From: CAZLQF01 sp964561545
Lineage (GTDB): Bacteria; Bacteroidota; Bacteroidia; CAILMK01; CAYYUA01
Assembly (NCBI GenBank): GCA_964561545.1
Contig: CAZLQF010000005.1
Coordinates: forward strand, 1-64,000
DNA length: 64,000 nucleotides
Direction: 5' to 3'
Shown here in pieces: positions 44,459-54,123 of this stretch (position 1 is the first letter of the stretch; the number at the start of each line of letters is the position of its first letter). The notes below the pieces were generated by a model that was not told the DNA's origin, ran no database searches, and worked only from the letters and a program-made list of their open reading frames with translations. A program made the position numbers and the translations under genes.

Positions 44459-47431
44459 ATGACCTATTTTAAAACTTTGTTTAGCTTTTTTACAGTAGTA
44501 TTCGTAAGTATTGCGCTTACGCTTACGGCTCAAACCAAATATCAAAATGACCCTGATATAGCGCTGCCAGGTAACAACGCAAAACAATCGCAAAAAATCC
44601 CATCAAAATCACCATCATGGAAGCAATTTGAACAGGAATATTCTTCCTGGTCTGCAAATGTTAATCCCGTAACCGGTTTACCAGCGTACGCTTTTGGCGA
44701 ACCCATCACTGTATCAGGAAATACGCCTCAAGCAAAAGCTCAAAATTTTATACGGGAAGATTTGCAAAACTTTCAAGTTGATCATAATGCCTTACAGCTT
44801 TTAAATAATCGGCAAACCTCTAAATTTCACTATTTAAATTTCAAGCAATACCATCACAGCTTAGAAGTATTGAATAGTAAAGTTGCTATCCGAATCAATA
44901 AGCAAGGAAAGGTCGCCATGTTCGGTCTTGATTATTACAATGACATTGAGGTTTCTCTTCAGCCCTCCATTAAAGAAAAAACTGCTAAAATTAATGCTGC
45001 AAGGGGAATAAGCCGCAATCCAGATAAAATAGAGGTCAATCCAGATTTAAAAGTTCTACCAATTCAGCAGAAGTCAGAAATTAGTCATCATTTGGTATAT
45101 GAAGTAAATGTAGCCATTAAAGGATCGCAGGGTAAAATGCCTGCTCACTACTATACGTTAGTGGATGCACATAGTGGAGCTTTACTTTACCGTCAAAATC
45201 AAGTTAATACAGCCGATCCTGAGGCTACCGTAAAAGCTACCATTACGGATCAATACCCCGGAAACGGGCAAAAAACCGTCAACTTACCCAACTTAAAGCT
45301 TGAAGCTTTCGGACAAACGTATCATACAGATTCAGCTGGGCATGTAACCATCAGCAACAATGGTTCAGTTAACGCTACCTTTTATTTAGAAGGTAAATAT
45401 GCCAAAGTTTTTGAAAATGATCAAGCTATTCCATCTTTTACAACAACGCTTCAAGAAGGCTCTAACCAGGTTTCTTTTGACAATCAGACCCAAATTGAAG
45501 AGCTTAGTGCCTATAAGCATGTAAACACCGTTCATGATTTTATGAAACAGTGGTGGCCGAATTTTACAGGTTTGGATCAGCCAATCAATGTGAACGTAGG
45601 CGTAACAAGTAATAGTTGTAATGCATTTTACAGCAGTCAGGATAATTCGGTCAATTTTTACCAAGAAGACCAAAGTTGTAACAATTTTGCTCGTGTGGCA
45701 GATATTGTATACCACGAATATGGCCATGCCATCAATAATGAATTTTATAAAGCCCAAGGCGCGAATTTCAATAATGGTGCATTAAATGAGGGATTTGCGG
45801 ATGTTTGGGCATTTGCTATTACAGAAAGAGCGATTTTGGGAGAAGGTATTAATAAAAATGGTTCAGGTGGTTTTATTAGGCGCTATGATAGGAATCCCAA
45901 AAAATATCCTCAGGATATATCGGGTGAAGTTCACAATGATGGCGAAATTATAGCCGGCGCTTTATGGGAATTGCACAAGAATCTCAATTCCATGGATTCC
46001 TTGTTTAACCTGTTTTCCCAGGCTTACAATGGCCTGCCTAATGGAATGGATGGCCAGGAAGGTCAGGTATATCAAGAAGTTTTGATTGAAATGTTATTGG
46101 CTGATGACAATGACGGCAATCTTGACAATGGAACGCCGCATATGCAAGAAATTCTCAATGCATTTGGAAAACACGGTATTAATTTACTGATATCCGCTGA
46201 GCTCCAGCATGGCAATGATAAATTAGTTGAAGCCAACCAACCGGTCACCATTAACGGCGTATTGAATGGAGCAAATGCCAATTATATTGATGACCTTTTC
46301 TTGCATTACAATACGGACACTACTGATCAATGGAATAAAGTTAAGCTGTCCAAGCAGGGCAATGTTTACACCCATGACATCCCAAAACAGGACACTGGCT
46401 CAGTAATTTCCTATTATTTTTCCTTAGAGCAAGTTCAAGGAAATGCCTCCAGAACCTTTCCGGCAGGCGTGGAAAATAGTAATGACCCAGCTTTACCATA
46501 CTTCTCATTAGCCGGCTACGAACCTGTCTTTGTCGAAAAATTTAACAACGATACCATTGGGTGGCAAATTAACAATAGCAGTTCATTAACAAGCGGAGGA
46601 TGGTCCATTGGGGAACCCATTCCATCCTACAGAGGGCAAGCTGGTAATGAACAAGTACAACCGGGATCAGATAATACCCCGAACGGAATAAATCGATGTG
46701 CGTTTACCGAAAATGCACCGTCCCCGAATGCATCTCAAGGTGATTCGGATATTGATGAAGGTACAACCACCTTAGCTTCTCCTAAAATGGATTTTTCCAA
46801 TTACGATGATCCGGTTATCTCTTACTACAGATGGTTTACCAATAATACCGGGGCCAATCCGGGCAACGATCCTTTTGAGGCTTACATTTCTGATAACAAT
46901 GGCAACACATGGGAAGAAGTTGAATTTACCTACAACAGCAAAAGAGAATGGACTCAAAATGCCTTCAGGGTAAAGAATAAAGTTGAACTAACGCCTCATG
47001 TTAAGTTCAAAATTGTTGCCTCTGACCGCATCACCAATGGCGAAAATGAGGGCCAAAGCCTTACTGAAGCAGCCTTTGACGACTTTTTTGTTTATGAACC
47101 AATCAGTTCTACCTCAAATGTTGATACTTCCTCAGACAACGACACTGCCATTACCTCCACGTCCATAAAAAAGCGTTCATCTAAAATTAAATTTTATCCC
47201 AATCCTACAAGAGGAGCATTTCATGTTACTTTGCCTGAAGAGGCCTCCTCATCAAATGCAGAAATTGCCATAAATAATCTACAGGGAAAAACCATTTATC
47301 AAAGCCCATTGGGGCAATCCAGGTTAACAATGAACTTTAAATCTTTAAACATTCAGCCGGGCATTTATTTAATTTCGATTAAAACCGATAAGCAAGTTTA
47401 CCGCCAAAAAGTTCTTTACCAAAAGGATTGA
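44459..47431 (+). CDS. Secreted M36 (fungalysin-like) metalloprotease with T9SS sorting domain
   Basis: This 990-residue protein has a signal peptide ending LTLTAQ and an FTP-type inhibitory propeptide (residues 60-240). The gluzincin domain has H419-E-Y-G-H423 (YHEYGHAINN) and third ligand Glu444 (ALNEGFADVWAF). Downstream are a beta-sandwich region, a MAM-like module (YDDPVISYYRWFTNN) and the T9SS type A domain starting IKFYPNPTRGAFHV. It is an exported zinc protease, probably for extracellular protein digestion. Like the subtilase and the sialidase-like protein, it depends on T9SS. A terminator follows. Confidence 0.93.
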   Translation: MTYFKTLFSFFTVVFVSIALTLTAQTKYQNDPDIALPGNNAKQSQKIPSKSPSWKQFEQEYSSWSANVNPVTGLPAYAFGEPITVSGNTPQAKAQNFIREDLQNFQVDHNALQLLNNRQTSKFHYLNFKQYHHSLEVLNSKVAIRINKQGKVAMFGLDYYNDIEVSLQPSIKEKTAKINAARGISRNPDKIEVNPDLKVLPIQQKSEISHHLVYEVNVAIKGSQGKMPAHYYTLVDAHSGALLYRQNQVNTADPEATVKATITDQYPGNGQKTVNLPNLKLEAFGQTYHTDSAGHVTISNNGSVNATFYLEGKYAKVFENDQAIPSFTTTLQEGSNQVSFDNQTQIEELSAYKHVNTVHDFMKQWWPNFTGLDQPINVNVGVTSNSCNAFYSSQDNSVNFYQEDQSCNNFARVADIVYHEYGHAINNEFYKAQGANFNNGALNEGFADVWAFAITERAILGEGINKNGSGGFIRRYDRNPKKYPQDISGEVHNDGEIIAGALWELHKNLNSMDSLFNLFSQAYNGLPNGMDGQEGQVYQEVLIEMLLADDNDGNLDNGTPHMQEILNAFGKHGINLLISAELQHGNDKLVEANQPVTINGVLNGANANYIDDLFLHYNTDTTDQWNKVKLSKQGNVYTHDIPKQDTGSVISYYFSLEQVQGNASRTFPAGVENSNDPALPYFSLAGYEPVFVEKFNNDTIGWQINNSSSLTSGGWSIGEPIPSYRGQAGNEQVQPGSDNTPNGINRCAFTENAPSPNASQGDSDIDEGTTTLASPKMDFSNYDDPVISYYRWFTNNTGANPGNDPFEAYISDNNGNTWEEVEFTYNSKREWTQNAFRVKNKVELTPHVKFKIVASDRITNGENEGQSLTEAAFDDFFVYEPISSTSNVDTSSDNDTAITSTSIKKRSSKIKFYPNPTRGAFHVTLPEEASSSNAEIAINNLQGKTIYQSPLGQSRLTMNFKSLNIQPGIYLISIKTDKQVYRQKVLYQKD

Positions 47432-47479
47432 TAAAGCTAAAATTCAGTCTATTTAATAAAAAACCAACTTAAATTATGC

Positions 47480-47527
47480 AATAGGCTCCGGTGTTAAAGC
47501 ACTTGGGCCTATTTTATTGTTGTAATG
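47480..47527 (+). terminator. Rho-independent terminator after the M36 protease
   Basis: The stem AATAGGC/GCCTATT has a large loop that can pair further (CCGGTG against CACTTGG), and it runs into TTATT. It begins 49 bases after the stop. Confidence 0.65.
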
Positions 47528-47850
47528 TTATTCAGGTGATTTTATAAATACCAAATGAAGGGTATTTTTGGAATTACGTCAATTGGGTTATTTTTGGTAA
47601 TGGGTATTGTTCAAAATAATTTGAATAATATTACAGCCTTGAGTTAATTACCAATCTTACCCGTCAACGGGATAAAATTTCAAAGGCCCAGGTTTAATGC
47701 AATTATCTAAAGATGATGGTGATCCAGCATATTATATTACGGGCTCCGCCATTTAGCTTTCAATTAAAAAACCTTATTGCTCATTTGAAATAAGCGTCAG
47801 GGTAAAGCTTCAATTAAAAGGATAATAATAAAATCAATTTTTAGATTGAT
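47528..47850. other. Intergenic region between convergent genes
   Basis: No gene is supported. A short AT-rich hairpin (AAATCAAT/ATTGATTT, 47831-47852) overlaps the stop codon of the carboxyltransferase gene on the minus strand and could be a weak terminator. Confidence 0.35.
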
Positions 47851-49404
47851 TTATAAAGGAATGTTGCCATGTTTTTTCCTTGGTAAATTGTCCACTTTGT
47901 TGGCTAACATTTGAAAACCTTTGATCACTTTTTGGCGGGTCTCATCAGGCCTGATTACATTGTCGATAAAACCCCTCGAGGCAGCCCGGTAAGGATGGGC
48001 GAACATTTCAGAATATTCATCCATTTTTTCCTGCAACTTAGCATCAGGATCATCTGCTTCTTTAATTTCCTTGCGGAATATAATTTCAGCTGCGCCTTTT
48101 GGCCCCATAACCGCAATTTCTGCTGTTGGCCAAGCATAATTCAGATCAGCGCCAATGTGCTTGGAGTTCATGACATCGTATGCCCCGCCATAAGCTTTTC
48201 TTGTAATAATGGTGATCCTTGGCACTGTGGCTTCTGAAAAGGCATAGAGCAATTTAGCGCCATTTTTGATAATGGCATTCCATTCCTGGTCTGTACCAGG
48301 TAAGAAGCCGGGAACATCTTCAAATACAAGTAAAGGAATGTTAAAAGCGTCACAGAATCTAACAAACCTGGCGGCTTTGGTTGAAGCATTAATGTCCAAA
48401 ACGCCGGCCAAATGTTGGGGTTGGTTGGCAATGATGCCAATGCTTTTGCCACCGATTCGGGCAAAACCTATAACTATGTTTTCAGCAAAATCCTTTTGAA
48501 CTTCCATAAAAGAATTGGAGTCTACGGTTCCTATTATTACATCCCGCATATCGTAAGGAAGGTTCGGATTTTCGGGTATTAGATCATTCAAAGCAGGTCT
48601 AAGTTCATCTGTTGAACTTTCATAATTGATATGGGGCGGATCTTCTTCACAATTTTGAGGAATGTAGCTAAGCAATTGCTTAATTTCTTCAAGGCATTGA
48701 ACTTCATTTTTGCTTGCAAAATGGGTAACTCCTGATTTAGAAGCATGCGTATCTGCGCCCCCCAATTCTTCAGAAGTTATGTCTTCATGCGTAACGGTTT
48801 TTACCACATTGGGACCGGTAACGAACATGTAGGAGGTTTTTTTCACCATGAAAGTAAAATCCGTAATGGCTGGCGAATAAACGGCACCTCCTGCACAAGG
48901 CCCCATGATCGCAGAAATTTGAGGGACTATACCGGATGCCCTTGTATTGCGGTAAAAAATATCAGCATAGCCTGCCAATGAAGTGACGCCTTCCTGGATG
49001 CGAGCCCCACCAGAATCATTTAAACCTATGACAGGGGCTCCGTTTTGCATAGCCAGGTCCATGATCTTGCATATTTTTTCTGCATGGGTTTCTGAAAGGG
49101 ACCCCCCTAAAACAGTAAAATCCTGAGAGAAAACATATATAAACCTCCCTTCAATGGTACCGAAACCGGTTACCACCCCATCTCCTAAAAACTGCTGTTT
49201 ATCCAGGCCAAATTCGTTACTTCGGTGCGTAACGAACGTGTCTATTTCTTCAAAGGAGCCTTCATCTAATAAAAAGTGAAGCCGTTCCCTTGCTGTTAAC
49301 TTACCTTTTTCGTGTTGTTGATCAATCCGCTCCTGACCACCGCCAAGTTCGGCTTCTTCCTGTTGCTGTTGAAGGTAATGGAAATTTTCCTCATGGTTGC
49401 TCAT
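47851..49404 (-). CDS. Acyl-CoA carboxylase carboxyltransferase, beta subunit (PccB-like)
   Basis: This 517-residue cytoplasmic protein is the carboxyltransferase part of a propionyl-CoA or methylmalonyl-CoA type biotin enzyme. It has two crotonase-like halves with the motifs KLTARERLHFLLDEGSFEE, LNDSGGARIQEG, IMGPCAGGAVYSPA, EDVPGFLPGTDQEW and RKAYGGAYDVMNSK. The biotin carboxylase and carrier partners are not adjacent. The frame is open from a TTG at 49431, but the ATG at 49404 (MSNHEENF) gives the usual N-terminus. It probably takes part in odd-chain and branched amino acid catabolism. Confidence 0.92.
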   Translation of the reverse strand: MSNHEENFHYLQQQQEEAELGGGQERIDQQHEKGKLTARERLHFLLDEGSFEEIDTFVTHRSNEFGLDKQQFLGDGVVTGFGTIEGRFIYVFSQDFTVLGGSLSETHAEKICKIMDLAMQNGAPVIGLNDSGGARIQEGVTSLAGYADIFYRNTRASGIVPQISAIMGPCAGGAVYSPAITDFTFMVKKTSYMFVTGPNVVKTVTHEDITSEELGGADTHASKSGVTHFASKNEVQCLEEIKQLLSYIPQNCEEDPPHINYESSTDELRPALNDLIPENPNLPYDMRDVIIGTVDSNSFMEVQKDFAENIVIGFARIGGKSIGIIANQPQHLAGVLDINASTKAARFVRFCDAFNIPLLVFEDVPGFLPGTDQEWNAIIKNGAKLLYAFSEATVPRITIITRKAYGGAYDVMNSKHIGADLNYAWPTAEIAVMGPKGAAEIIFRKEIKEADDPDAKLQEKMDEYSEMFAHPYRAASRGFIDNVIRPDETRQKVIKGFQMLANKVDNLPRKKHGNIPL

Positions 49405-49521
49405 AGGACTATTAATTTTGTTTGAGGCCAATCATCAATGCCGTCAAAGGTATAAATAATCAAATAATTCAGTAGATAGGAATAGAATGTTTACATCCGG
49501 TTTTTATATTCTATTTTAAGA

Positions 49522-50268
49522 TTAAAAAGCTTGAATGATGCCCTCGAGCACGCCACCTACATAGTAAGCAATTAAAGCAGCGATACCTCCCAGAGCAACC
49601 GTTTCAATGATACCTCGCAATTTGCTGGTTTCCGTAACGAAGCTTTTTAGCAATCCGATGACAATAAAGGCAAGGAAGGTCATGAGGCAGGATAGCCAAA
49701 AAAGATCTTCGGTTGCTATATCTACTACATAAGCCAGTACATAGGAAATTAAAGGTATAAAGCCAACTATAACAAAAGATATAAATGTCATAATGGCTGT
49801 TTGGTAAGGTAATTTGGAAGTTTCTTGCATTTCCAGTTCTTCCTTCATCATCACGTCTACCCAGCGGTCTTTATTAGCCGTAATGGTGTCCACAACTTTT
49901 TCCAAAAGGTCTCCTTCAAACCCTTTTTCCCGGTAAATTTCCCTAACCTCCTCTTTTTCTGCTTCCGGCATGTTTTCTATTTCCCAGTACTCTATCGCTT
50001 TATGCTTGTTGTAATTATCATTTTCCGCTTTTGTAGAAAAATAATTACCGATTGACATAGAAAATCCATCCGCTATTAGATTAGCAAAACCCAGAATTAA
50101 TACAACCGATATATCAAGGCTTGCACCTGCTGAACCTGCAACTACAGCAAAAGTGGTAATACTACCATCAATACCGCCGTAAACAAATTCACCAATAAAA
50201 TCTTTAATGTTTCCTTGCTTACCATGAATTTGGGTTTCATTAATGGGTTGCTGATTATGTTGTTTCAT
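49522..50268 (-). CDS. VIT/CCC1-family metal transporter
   Basis: This 248-residue membrane protein has five predicted helices. The VIT signature FVYGGIDGSITTFAVVAGSAG is in helix 1 and NLIADGFSMSIGNYFSTKAE in helix 2, followed by a long acidic cytoplasmic metal-binding loop (residues 85-155, rich in Glu). The family moves Fe2+ or Mn2+ out of the cytoplasm. It is divergent from the aldehyde dehydrogenase across about 105 bases. No Fur box was recognised. Confidence 0.88.
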   Translation of the reverse strand: MKQHNQQPINETQIHGKQGNIKDFIGEFVYGGIDGSITTFAVVAGSAGASLDISVVLILGFANLIADGFSMSIGNYFSTKAENDNYNKHKAIEYWEIENMPEAEKEEVREIYREKGFEGDLLEKVVDTITANKDRWVDVMMKEELEMQETSKLPYQTAIMTFISFVIVGFIPLISYVLAYVVDIATEDLFWLSCLMTFLAFIVIGLLKSFVTETSKLRGIIETVALGGIAALIAYYVGGVLEGIIQAF

Positions 50269-50305
50269 TGTTGGGTGGTCTTTTTCCGTTTAGCTAAGTT
50301 AAGCC

Positions 50306-50328
50306 TAAATTTGAATGGACCAAACTTA
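50306..50328. promoter_or_regulatory. Two opposed -7 elements between VIT and ALDH genes
   Basis: A plus-strand TAAATTTG at 50306-50313 points to the aldehyde dehydrogenase. A minus-strand TAAGTTTG at 50321-50328 points to the VIT gene. The boxes are only 7 bases apart, so the two promoters would overlap and could interfere. Neither has a clear -33 TTG. Confidence 0.35.
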
Positions 50329-50373
50329 AGCATTGAAAAACCTTTAAAAGATGCAATAAATCATATTTTTCTT

Positions 50374-51819
50374 ATGGAAACCATCAAAAACTTTATAAAT
50401 GGATCATTCCAAGAACCGGTTCATGGTGCTTATTTAGACAATATTAATCCATCTACTGGGAAAAAATTTGGAACAATTCCCGACTCAGATAAAGAGGATG
50501 TGGCTGAAGCAACCCGAGTTGCTACTAATGCTTTTCCTACGTGGTCTTCTATGTCGCGGCAAGAACGATCAGACATTTTATTAAATTTAGTAAGAAAAAT
50601 AGAAGACAACCTTGATGATCTTGCAATGGACGAAAGTGTTGACAATGGCAAACCGCTCTGGCTTGCGAAATCTGTAGACATTCCAAGGGCTAAGTTCAAC
50701 TTCCATTTTTTTGCCACTGCTATTTTACATGAAGCAAGTGAATTTTATCAAACAGATGAAACTGCCATTAACTATACTTATCGGACGCCCATCGGTGTAG
50801 CTGGTTGTATATCACCATGGAATCTTCCATTATACTTGTTTACCTGGAAAATAGCACCCGCTTTGGCGGCTGGTAATTGTGTTGTTGCTAAGCCTTCTGA
50901 AATTACGCCATTGACTGCTTACCGATTATGCCAATTGTCTCGGGAGGCAGGTATACCTGATGGAGTCTTCAATGTGGTACATGGCTTGGGTCCCAAAGTT
51001 GGCGATGCTATATCGCGTCATTCGCAAATTAATGCCATATCATTTACTGGCAGCATTACCACTGGCAAAGCCATTTCAAGTATTGCAGCTCCCATGTTTA
51101 AAAAGTTGTCGCTTGAATTGGGTGGTAAAAATCCGAACATCATATTTGAAGATTGTGATTTTGATGAGGCCCTTAATAATACTGTTCAATCTTCCTTCGC
51201 TAATCAAGGGCAGATATGCTTGTGCGGCTCAAGGGTATTTGTTCAGCGATCGATCTATGAAAAATTCCGCGATGCATTGGTTGAAAAAATAAAAAATTTA
51301 AAGGTAGGGGATCCATTGGATGAAAATACCAATTCAGGAGCGGTTGTATCTAAGGAACATCAGGATAAAATTCTTTCCTACATCAACCTGGCAAAAGAAG
51401 AAGGTGGGGCCATTTTAACGGGCGGTCATCAAGTTAATCCCGAGGGAAGATGCGCTAATGGTTATTTTGTGGCTCCTACCATTATTGAAGGCCTTGACCA
51501 TACGTGCCAAACAAATCAGGATGAAATATTCGGACCTGTGGTAACATTGATCCCATTTGACACTGAAGAAGAGGTGGTTGAAATGGCCAATAGCACTGAG
51601 CAAGGTTTGAGTGCCACCATTTGGACGGAACATTTAAACAAGGCCCACCGCGTGGCACATCAAATTGAAAGCGGGATTATTTGGATCAATTGCTGGTTGT
51701 TGCGGGATTTAAGAACACCATTTGGTGGAATGAAAAGTTCAGGTGTTGGAAGGGAAGGCGGCTTTCATGCCTTGAAATTCTTTACCGAGGAAAAGAATGT
51801 ATGCGTAAAAATGAAGTAA
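50374..51819 (+). CDS. Aldehyde dehydrogenase, 2-(amino/hydroxy)muconate semialdehyde type
   Basis: This 481-residue NAD-dependent dehydrogenase has the Glu in LELGGKNPN and the catalytic Cys in SFANQGQICLCGSR, with SFTGSITTGKAI as the nucleotide-binding motif. The C-terminal WINCWLLRDLRTPFGGMKSS is distinctive for the ALDH8/2-aminomuconate or 2-hydroxymuconate semialdehyde branch. This suggests a role in kynurenine or catechol meta-cleavage catabolism. Other genes of those routes are not in the window. The frame is open from 50215, overlapping the VIT gene, but METIKNFINGSFQEP at 50374 is the standard N-terminus. Confidence 0.9.
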   Translation: METIKNFINGSFQEPVHGAYLDNINPSTGKKFGTIPDSDKEDVAEATRVATNAFPTWSSMSRQERSDILLNLVRKIEDNLDDLAMDESVDNGKPLWLAKSVDIPRAKFNFHFFATAILHEASEFYQTDETAINYTYRTPIGVAGCISPWNLPLYLFTWKIAPALAAGNCVVAKPSEITPLTAYRLCQLSREAGIPDGVFNVVHGLGPKVGDAISRHSQINAISFTGSITTGKAISSIAAPMFKKLSLELGGKNPNIIFEDCDFDEALNNTVQSSFANQGQICLCGSRVFVQRSIYEKFRDALVEKIKNLKVGDPLDENTNSGAVVSKEHQDKILSYINLAKEEGGAILTGGHQVNPEGRCANGYFVAPTIIEGLDHTCQTNQDEIFGPVVTLIPFDTEEEVVEMANSTEQGLSATIWTEHLNKAHRVAHQIESGIIWINCWLLRDLRTPFGGMKSSGVGREGGFHALKFFTEEKNVCVKMK

Positions 51820-52129
51820 AGGTTGATCAAGTTCATGCTTTATTATTAAGTTGCTTTTTATGATCTTTAGAGCTTGGATTATTAAGCTTAGTGCTTATTT
51901 CTTTAAAGGTTAAGCTTTAATTAAAAATTTTTAAATAATTACTGTTTTGAAGTTATTTTATTTGAAATAATACAACCTTTAAGGTCATTTCTAATAATGA
52001 TTTTTTAATAAAATTTTTATTGAGAAAGTACTGCCTGAAAATTTTATCGCAAAATTCAGTAGGATTGATTTGTAAAGGTCTTGTAAAGAAGGGATTTAAT
52101 AAGAAGGGGCTGGTTTTAAATTGGCAACT
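51820..52129. other. Intergenic, AT-rich
   Basis: No gene and no strong hairpin are seen in these 310 bases between the convergent aldehyde dehydrogenase and response regulator genes. Confidence 0.4.
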
Positions 52130-52561
52130 TTATTGCTTTACATTTTTTGAGAAAAATTTTTCAGCAATCTCTTCAAGCTTTTCCTTTCTTAAGGGTTTAG
52201 CTATGTATCCACTTACCTCTTTATACGCATTAGCTTTGCTTACATCCTCTTCATATACAGATGAAGATAACATCATTAGAATGGTATTCTTATTAGAATT
52301 CGCCAATAATGGCTTATAATATTCGAGAAAATCCCATCCACTCATGATGGGCATGTTAATATCAAGCAATATAAGGTCTGGAAGGTCATCATTTAAGTCA
52401 TTAACTTTTGATTCTAAAAGATCCAGTGCTTCTCGAGCTCCTAAGGAAGTTTGTACCTTTTCAGCAAAGCCAGCTTGGTTAATTATTTTAGAGCAAACAA
52501 AATTATTAATTTCATCATCATCTATTATGAGCACTTCTTTAGCCTTGTAAGTCTTATCCAT
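52130..52561 (-). CDS. Single-domain response regulator
   Basis: This 143-residue CheY-like receiver has the acidic pocket IIDDDE (residues 12-16), phospho-acceptor Asp67 (LILLDINMP), the switch Ser in MLSSS and Lys122 in IAKPL. The loop MSGWDFLEYY is common in Bacteroidota stand-alone receivers. No output domain is present, so it acts by protein contact, perhaps as a relay for hybrid kinases such as the one at 10815-13436. It is monocistronic. Confidence 0.92.
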   Translation of the reverse strand: MDKTYKAKEVLIIDDDEINNFVCSKIINQAGFAEKVQTSLGAREALDLLESKVNDLNDDLPDLILLDINMPIMSGWDFLEYYKPLLANSNKNTILMMLSSSVYEEDVSKANAYKEVSGYIAKPLRKEKLEEIAEKFFSKNVKQ

Positions 52562-53218
52562 CCTTTGGTTCTTTTATTAAACCCTAATTTAGGACAAAAT
52601 TTAGAAAAAATATTGAAAATAGGCTATTATCCTTTTAACTAAATCAGCATTGTCTGGTGAAAAAATAAGGTTAGTAAGCAATTCCCCGGCTCTAATTTAC
52701 TAATTAAGTGATTCATCATAAGGATAAATACTATAAACAAATCTAAAAATTATGTTAGACAGCCCTTATTTACTCAACTCCCCGGCTTTATTAGTAAAAA
52801 AGACGTACAGGGCACTTCCAACGATTTTGGGGCTAATCCTTATTTTAAATTCTTTAGGCCATGGGATCATTTGGTAACGATGCTTTAAGCGGTTTTCAGT
52901 GAATGTAAATCTCTTCGTGAAATCACTTCTGGGTTATTAACGGTGCAGCTTAAACTTAACCATTTAAGTTGAAAAGCCCTCTCAAGGGAAATTCTATTAG
53001 TGATAGCAATCAACCAAGACTAAGTGCAGTATTTGAGCATACTTATCAGGATTAACATTTCAGAACAAAGAATCTTAATCTCAACAATTTAGCCGGATTT
53101 TGGATTAATAAAATTTTGATGATCCAATACAATTATTTAAATAAGTTTCAACACACGTTTAAGCTTACTCTTTTATAAAAAAGAGACATTCGGTTGTTCC
53201 TGCAGTTCACATCTTCAA
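52562..53218. other. Long intergenic region with one possible micro-ORF
   Basis: These 657 bases hold no recognisable gene. One plus-strand frame from the ATG at 52752 to the TAA at 52877 encodes 41 residues with a hydrophobic stretch (ALPTILGLILILNSLG). It could be a small membrane peptide or chance. The promoter for the response regulator should be at the left end. Confidence 0.3.
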
Positions 53219-54061
53219 TCAGTATGTATAAGAGCCCAAAACCTCAGTATCAGGGTGAACACTTACTACAGGAACCGGTGAATGGTTAACCATTTGTTGG
53301 GCAAACGGACCCAAAAACAAGTTAGAAGGGCTGACTTCTTGCTCGGTCATCATGGTTATTAAGTCCGCATTGGTCCTTTCTGCATATTTAACGGTAAGGT
53401 CTGCAATGTTCTCACCAAACAATACGTCTTGCTTCACACTTACGTGGTGTTCCATTAAATTATTGGTAACCTGCTCAGCATATTGTTTTACCTTAAATAT
53501 AGAACTGTCTTCGTCATTGGTGCAAATGGCTATCACGTGAATGCGGGCTTTAAAATATTGAGCCAAGTCTCTTGCCATAGGAACTTTATGCCGCGTATGA
53601 ATGGAACTGTCGATGGGCAATACAATTTCTTCGATGGATTTTTTAGTGAAATTCTCCCGAAGGGTCATCACTGGACAATTAGCAGCAGTTACTACTTTGT
53701 AGGAGTTACTGCCGATCCAGAATTCCTCAAAACCGGAAGTTCCGTGAGTACCCATAATGATCATATAGGCATCCAATTCATCAGCAAGTTTTACTACCTC
53801 CCGGTACATCTTGCCTTCCTTGAGATAAAAAGGGTAGTCTTGTTTGTAGTGTTTTTTAAGCTCTTCAACCTTTTTGGTTAGTTGTTCTGAATATTCATTT
53901 TCCGCTTGAGTACTATATCGGAAAATGGATTCCATCAGTCCAGGTTCTTTGACATGGACAAGGCTTACTTGCCCAATAATTTTTTCTGCTACATGGTTGG
54001 CTTTTTCCAAAGCATTGATAGAATGCTCTGAAAAATCGATAGGTACAAGTATGTTTTTCAT
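53219..54061 (-). CDS. Universal stress protein with two UspA domains
   Basis: This 280-residue protein has two tandem Usp folds: residues 1-145 begin MKNILVPIDFSEHSINAL and 150-280 begin EIVLPIDSS. The first domain has the ATP-binding loop MGTHGTSGFEEFWIGSNSYKV. In the second the loop is degenerate (EVSPSNLFLGPFAQQMV), so only one nucleotide site is expected. It is cytoplasmic and is likely induced under stress or growth arrest. Confidence 0.92.
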   Translation of the reverse strand: MKNILVPIDFSEHSINALEKANHVAEKIIGQVSLVHVKEPGLMESIFRYSTQAENEYSEQLTKKVEELKKHYKQDYPFYLKEGKMYREVVKLADELDAYMIIMGTHGTSGFEEFWIGSNSYKVVTAANCPVMTLRENFTKKSIEEIVLPIDSSIHTRHKVPMARDLAQYFKARIHVIAICTNDEDSSIFKVKQYAEQVTNNLMEHHVSVKQDVLFGENIADLTVKYAERTNADLITMMTEQEVSPSNLFLGPFAQQMVNHSPVPVVSVHPDTEVLGSYTY

Positions 54062-54123
54062 AGGTAAGAATTTTTATAAATATAAAGAAATTGTATTGTT
54101 TCACCAACTAACATGGATTGAGG

